Origin: Saccharina japonica
Taxonomy: Eukaryota > Sar > Phaeophyceae > Laminariales > Laminariaceae
Direction of reading: 5' to 3'
Length of the DNA stretch: 64,000 bases
Assembly: GCA_008828725.1 (NCBI GenBank)
Contig: MEHQ01000010.1
Coordinates: 767,867 to 831,866 of the forward strand
Every line of letters begins with the position of its first letter. The first letter of the stretch is position 1. The notes beneath the pieces were generated by a model. It worked only from the letters and a program-made list of their open reading frames with translations, was not told where the DNA came from and ran no database searches. Made by a program: the position numbers and the translations under genes. Positions 59,063 to 64,000 of the stretch are shown piece after piece.

Positions 59063-61392
59063 GCTACTACTGCTACTACTACTGTTGAAAATAAAACCAC
59101 GGCTTTCGTGGTGCGGTGCGGTTCGGTGCAATTCTACCGAACCGCACTGTTCGGTGCAGCGTTACCGAACCGCACGGTCCGGTGCAGCTTTACCGAACGA
59201 ACCGCACCATTGAGTGGCTTCCACAAAACCGTCGTCGGATTCTTAAAAATAAAATCAGCACCGCACCGTACGGTTAGAACGAATGAAATCCGCACTGAAC
59301 CTCAGCCTTCAATTATTTCACAAAAACAGAACCGCGGTCCGGCCATAGGGTCATCAAGTAATTTGCTACGGTGCGGTTTGCCGTACGAATTTCCAAAACA
59401 AAAATCCGCGCCGCACTGCACCGTAAGATTCTGCAAATGAAAAAATCACATGGCGTTTCGGTGCTACATGAAAAACGCTTACGAGTATTTAGAGACAAAA
59501 ACCTAAATTACCTTCGCAGAAGAATCCGTCTCACATTTAATTTTAGCGCGCGGCGCACAGCGAAGAAATCTATGAATAGGAGACATTCGATTATCGGGCC
59601 CACTTATTCCGCGACAGGTCATAAACCCGAATTGTGTACCTGGCACCCGGTATGATATTGCTCGATGGCTCAATGTTCACACCGACATCATCATGTTACA
59701 GGGCGGCTCAATGTTCACACCGGTATCACAGTGCGTGGCGATTATTGGCGCGGAAAGTGCCGATCGTTCCATGTGTTCTGTCTCCTCCCGTATTCTCAAG
59801 AAATACTTCTCTCCGTGCGACGAAAATATGTACAGCGTGTGTGGCGTGTGGCACCATAGAACATTTAGACTACGTCACGGGTGCGAAAATGATGACGTTT
59901 CCGCATGCATGTATAATGTGTGTGTGTTCTTCACATTAAGCCGTTATTTCCACCCGTAGACACCCCTCCCGCACACCTATGATATTGAACGATCATTAGT
60001 GTCCGTGCCGATTCTTCTATCCTAGAGAGATACAAGCTCTCTGTGGTCATAAAAAAACTACATGTGGGAAAAAGCAGGACTCCTAATTTGAATACTCGAA
60101 GTATGTATGATAGCTCTAAACGTGCATCATAAATCAGCGACGGACGCGGACTTGCGCCATTAATCATTTACGTACGACGTATATTATACGAATGAACATG
60201 CATTATATGTACATGCTTGCCGGCTCATGTGTAAAAATCACAAGTCTTGACGAGCCAACAGAGCAAAGCAGGGCATGAGGGCGTGGAAGTGCAAGTACAC
60301 CTTACTTCGAAAAACAAGAGTTGAATTGAATGGAACACATTAAAAGGATTGTATTGGACCAGCGCAAAATGCAAGATTTTCGGTGATACCAGGTACACTA
60401 CAGTACCCGTACGTGGCAATATGTGACAGCAGTACAGAATAAAAAGCAACACACATCAAGCATGACCACCATGCCTTTCCTTTCGATATCACGCAGCTAT
60501 CGATCGGCTTGTCCCCTAAACCCCCAGGGAAAACACACAGAAAACAAAATGGCCTTCGCTTGCCTACGAAAACTATGCCTATATGCTTATGCCTATTGGA
60601 CAAAATGACTCCGCATACAGCGACTCGCATACAACTACTACCTACGTACTACCTGATGTTATAATACCGCACGCCGCACGGACACCCCACCGGGTCTTTT
60701 GATACACACCGCCTGACTACTGTACTTTCAGGCAAATCCAAATCCAACCACACCATATAAATATTCGTAGAGGCAACACAGAATAATTACCTTTTCCAAA
60801 CAATCGAGGTCGTACACCAAAACCTAAAACATCAACAATGAATGCATCTTGAACCTTACGTAGCAGTTCAAAGTAAAGCAGCAACAAGGCCTTACACAGA
60901 AATATATGTATATATGTACTCTTCTAGATGAACACGGGTCACTCGACACTTACACCACCACCTTGCAGTTAACGATATACGATACAGCATACAAAAATCC
61001 CCAAACTTGGCTGGCTCTCTTCTCTCTCTCTCCGAGGTGGGTCCAACAGCGAAACGCCTCGGATGGTGTAAAAGACCCGGAAGCATCTCACACAACTGGA
61101 GCTCAAAACCGAGAAAACTGCAAAGAAGGCAGCAACGCTCACGTTATAATACCGCACGAACACCCCACCTAGACCAGCGAAACGCCTCGAACGGTGTAAA
61201 AGACCCGGAAGCATCTCACACAACTGGAGCTCAAAACCGAGAAATCTACAAGGAAGGCAGCAACGCTCATGTTATAATACCGCACGAACACCCCACCGTC
61301 GTGAGGTGTCTGTCGTGAGGTGGATCGAGTCAAGACAGGACCCACGCCCAACACAAGCTGCTGGCCTTGAGGCTGGCAACAGAGAGCATTAC
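57185..61392. other. Intergenic, repeat-rich, no confident gene
   Basis: Downstream of the SARAF stop the sequence holds a likely 3' UTR (to about 57600), poly-C runs near 58030, 58560 and 58690, a TAC repeat at 58990-59083, the ACCGAACCGCAC hairpin series at 59108-59420, and one copy of the TTCTTCACATTAAACC family at 59917-60062. Part of 58505-58575 resembles 42987-43080 (GGGATGCG, TGGTCA.ATGAC and ATGAGTAC before a C run). Open frames here lack splice and domain support. Confidence 0.55.
61047..61300. repeat. 128-bp tandem duplication
   Basis: Two near-identical units (61047-61174, 61175-61300) share CAGCGAAACGCCTCG, GTGTAAAAGACCCGGAAGCA, TCACACAACTGGAGCTCAAA and GTTATAATACCGCACGAACA. A partial third copy of the unit end is at about 60659-60690. 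Few differences separate the copies, so the duplication is recent. Confidence 0.9.
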
Positions 61393-61501
61393 CCCGTCCA
61401 GGATAACCGGGAGAAGCAGGAACGTCTCGCTGCAAAGGGGCTCCACTGTTGATTCCGCGATGAAGAGCTGCATGTCCTTCTGCGAGAGGCAAAAACGCAA
61501 A

Positions 61502-61538
<37 letters not shown>

Positions 61539-63424
61539 TTGATTGTTTGAGCCGAGAGCGGGAAGGAGTGGAGGGAGGGGTCAGGGTCAGCTGAAAGGTT
61601 TAAACAACCTTTGACGTAATGCGTACAGGTGATATCATCATATCATGATATGATCATACCGTACCCTTCGGAGAGGACGGGACAAAGCGGAATAAGGGCG
61701 GCGGCATACATATCGCTCCTGACTACAGACCCGCCATCCATTTGGTATGGACTATTGTTGTAGTGGTTGTTCTATGGACGAACATGGTGCATTGGTGCAT
61801 TACGATACAGCACCCCGTTAGCGTACCGTTGGAATGTTCAAATGGACTCAATCAACATCGGAAGTATCGCACCCTCCCCATCGTCGAATCTACTCACTAC
61901 TCACTACTCACTCACAATGCAGTCACACTTTATTTTGTATAGGTGGATGCACTACGCGTATAGTATAGGGCTCCAAGGGTTAAAAATTTAAAATCCACCA
62001 CAGCACGAAAGGACCGGTTTCGATAAAGAACAAAAACACCTGCTGCGTACGAGTATACAAGGTATCTTCTATCCTCCAACTTGAGAGATTTCGGTTATTG
62101 TTTCCTGGTTCTTGGTATATATTTGCAGGTAGATGCAAGCATCTCGAGGGCTTATCGTACATGCCGATTGCCGATACGATACGTGCATATCGGATGGTCG
62201 GCTGACTTGTTTTCTGGAAAAAAAAAAAAAGGAAAAAAGTGAGAGAACAAAGGGCATCGCTTCGTCCAACCAACGCTCCTCGCAAAAACCGCGCCCCTAC
62301 AAAGAGTTATTAATATTACATAAAAAGTTATGGAAAAAAATACAACCACGTGTATTTTATGTATATAGACAAAGCCGTCAACAAATGTTTCCCATCGCTG
62401 GTCACGGACGTCAGGATTGGAGCGCACTGCCAAAAGTACGGGTACCTTGCCAAAAAATAGACGGGAGTGCGAGTATATATTGCAGAATTAAAAAAAAAAC
62501 ACAGCAGCTGCTGTGAGATATAGAGGATCTTATCGAATATATGTCCCATCCGGCACCCGCTATGCGCGGCGATTTACATACACAAATCGTTTGTTTTGCG
62601 TTGTTCCCCCTGCGAATTTCACCAAAAACCAAAAACAGAGTAATAATATTGTCCGGTCTCTTCGCCTGTACTGGTATGCGCAAAACGCTGTATACGTGCA
62701 TATCAGCTGGTCAATACGTTACTACCGTATCATACGGGAAATGGGGACCAATGAGAGGAGCCCAAAGAACGATTATACGCCTTGAGCTCTCTCTCTTACG
62801 TGGTTCTTATGTTCTAATTATTATTACAGTAGGAATGAATGAGAGGCCGTGAAGCCACGGAGCCTCTTGCGGACACGAAAGAGATGTTCTGTCTTCTGTC
62901 TGCTGTCTAACGCTGTACCAGGTATTTAATACGAGTCTGTACGCGTGCATATGCGGCATGTGTCGTGGTTTTGTTTCTTCGAATTAAAAAAAAACAACAA
63001 CAGCTGTAAATACCACAGAGCTTGCGTCTCTCTACGCGTACATATTTATAGCATGGATAATCGGCAGGGGCACTGGGCACTGGGTGTGCTGGATGCCGAC
63101 GGGTATAAATAACGAAATAACGGTTTGACGCGAAGAGAACATCAAACACTGCTCGTGCCCTGTACTCTGTACCCCCTCACCTCGCAAAAGAGCAACGCAG
63201 AAGCGTGCATTCCGAGGGCCACGACGACAGAGAGAAGGAGCACCATGTGGATCGGGAGGGCGCAGGGATGAGGCCCATTTCGTCGCCGGTTCTCCCCTTC
63301 GCCTTCCACAGGAGGCTTACATTGGTGGTGTCTTTTTCTGCAGGCGTTGAACGACAGCAAGATGCCCAACACGCCAGGCACGAGACACAGCCCCCACACC
63401 GGGTGCTCGATCAAGACGCGCAAC
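61393..63424 (-). CDS. Unidentified membrane protein, two probable exons
   Basis: Exon 63424-63181 follows TTGTGTTCTTCAG and ends at GCGAG|GTGAGG. Exon 61479-61393 follows GCCTCTCGCAG and ends at ACGGG|GTAATG. Both junctions are phase 0 where they meet. The first encodes EHPVWGLCLVPGVLGILLSF, a charged loop (RKRHHQ to ENRRRNG) and IHMVLLLSVVVALGMHASAL, two likely membrane spans; the second encodes KDMQLFIAESTVEPLCSETF. I do not recognise the family. The 5' end lies beyond 63424 and the 3' exons were not found. A plus-strand acceptor-like CTTTTTCTGCAG at 63332-63343 makes the strand of the first exon uncertain. Confidence 0.35.
61507..61538. repeat. CA dinucleotide microsatellite
   Basis: About 16 CA units. 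On the minus strand it lies upstream of the predicted exon at 61479-61393, adding T/G-rich sequence ahead of its acceptor. Confidence 0.95.
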
Positions 63425-64000
63425 CTGAAGAACACAACAGGCCAAGAGACCACAAAAACGAGCAGTTCAAAAACACGGTTAAAATACTTCTATTCCAGAT
63501 TGCGACGCCGTTCTTTAAGGGGCGGGGGGCATCGCATCGCATCGCCGGTTCAAACAATCAAGTTATCGAGCGAAAACTAAACTACGTAAAACCTACTGCT
63601 GTATACGAGTATACGAGAAGACTTTTCTATTTTTTCTATTTTTACTTTTTTTACCAAAGAACGCGTCCGTTCTGACCACATATATATTCTGTGGTAATAA
63701 AAGCTAGTATAATAATAGCGCGCAAAGGGCATTTGTGTTTGTAGTTGCAGTATTCGGGAATTTAAAACCACCGAGCACCACCTGTTGTATGATTGCTGTA
63801 TGATATGACGCAAGTCCCGGAGCCCCCTGCTAACTCTGTTACGCTATTCCAAGTGTTTGAGCGCACATACACGACGTACACACCGCTGCTGATGAGTACA
63901 CATGTGTCTCATGTGAGCACGACTAATAAATAAAAGATAGCGCCATGCTGTTTGTCTGCAGTTGACTGACGTGCGTGTACATGAACACACCAAAATGTAC
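63425..64000. other. Right end of window, no supported gene
   Basis: AT-rich sequence with short low-complexity runs (for example TTTTTCTATTTTT near 63630). It may hold an intron or the 5' exons of the minus-strand membrane protein, but none could be supported. Confidence 0.4.

Overview
The window is nuclear DNA of a eukaryote. Its coding signal comes as short, GC-rich exons (about 60-300 bp) with GT-AG borders, separated by long AT-richer introns of up to about 7.8 kb that are full of microsatellites, minisatellites and dispersed repeats. No operon structure, Shine-Dalgarno-type spacing or long uninterrupted gene is present. Gene content (a SARAF/TMEM66-like protein, a CBP3/UQCC1-like complex III chaperone, an I9 propeptide domain, a C3HC4 RING protein) and architecture would suit a large-intron protist or alga. 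A brown alga or related stramenopile is my best guess, but it is inference: nothing in the window fixes the taxonomy. Nearly all long open frames are chance frames. The genes below were rebuilt by hand from splice sites, phase agreement and domain motifs, so exon models are predictions.

Layout. 1-1.57 kb: repeats, including a diverged tandem duplication. 1.57-3.84 kb (+): 3' part of a RING-finger gene. 3.3-6.3 kb: transposon-like and GATC-rich repeats. 6.35-13.41 kb (-): eight exons of a CBP3/UQCC1-like ubiquinol-cytochrome c chaperone that appears to continue into a C-terminal WW domain; its last intron (3.07 kb) carries two arrays of a roughly 23-bp repeat. 13.4-33.4 kb: about 20 kb with no confident gene, made of dispersed repeats (a SINE-like family, Mutator-like MITEs, a family with a conserved 50-bp end), low-complexity sequence and a few doubtful coding islands. 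33.43-44.34 kb (-): six exons of a protein with an inhibitor-I9 (subtilisin propeptide-like) domain and no visible protease domain. 44.72-57.18 kb (+): a SARAF-like gene, divergent from the I9 gene, with signal peptide, Cys-rich lumenal domain, one membrane span and a Gly-rich basic tail; its second intron holds a Harbinger-like MITE, a CAG repeat and a possible 18-nt micro-exon. 57.2-61.4 kb: repeats. 61.39-63.42 kb (-): two probable exons of an unidentified membrane protein.

The genes do not form a recognisable pathway. I found no CRISPR array, prokaryote-type mobile island, rRNA gene or intact tRNA gene. The most useful leads are the chaperone-WW fusion, the I9 domain without a visible catalytic domain, the SARAF micro-exon and in-frame TGA, and three separate classes of small DNA transposon with readable ends.
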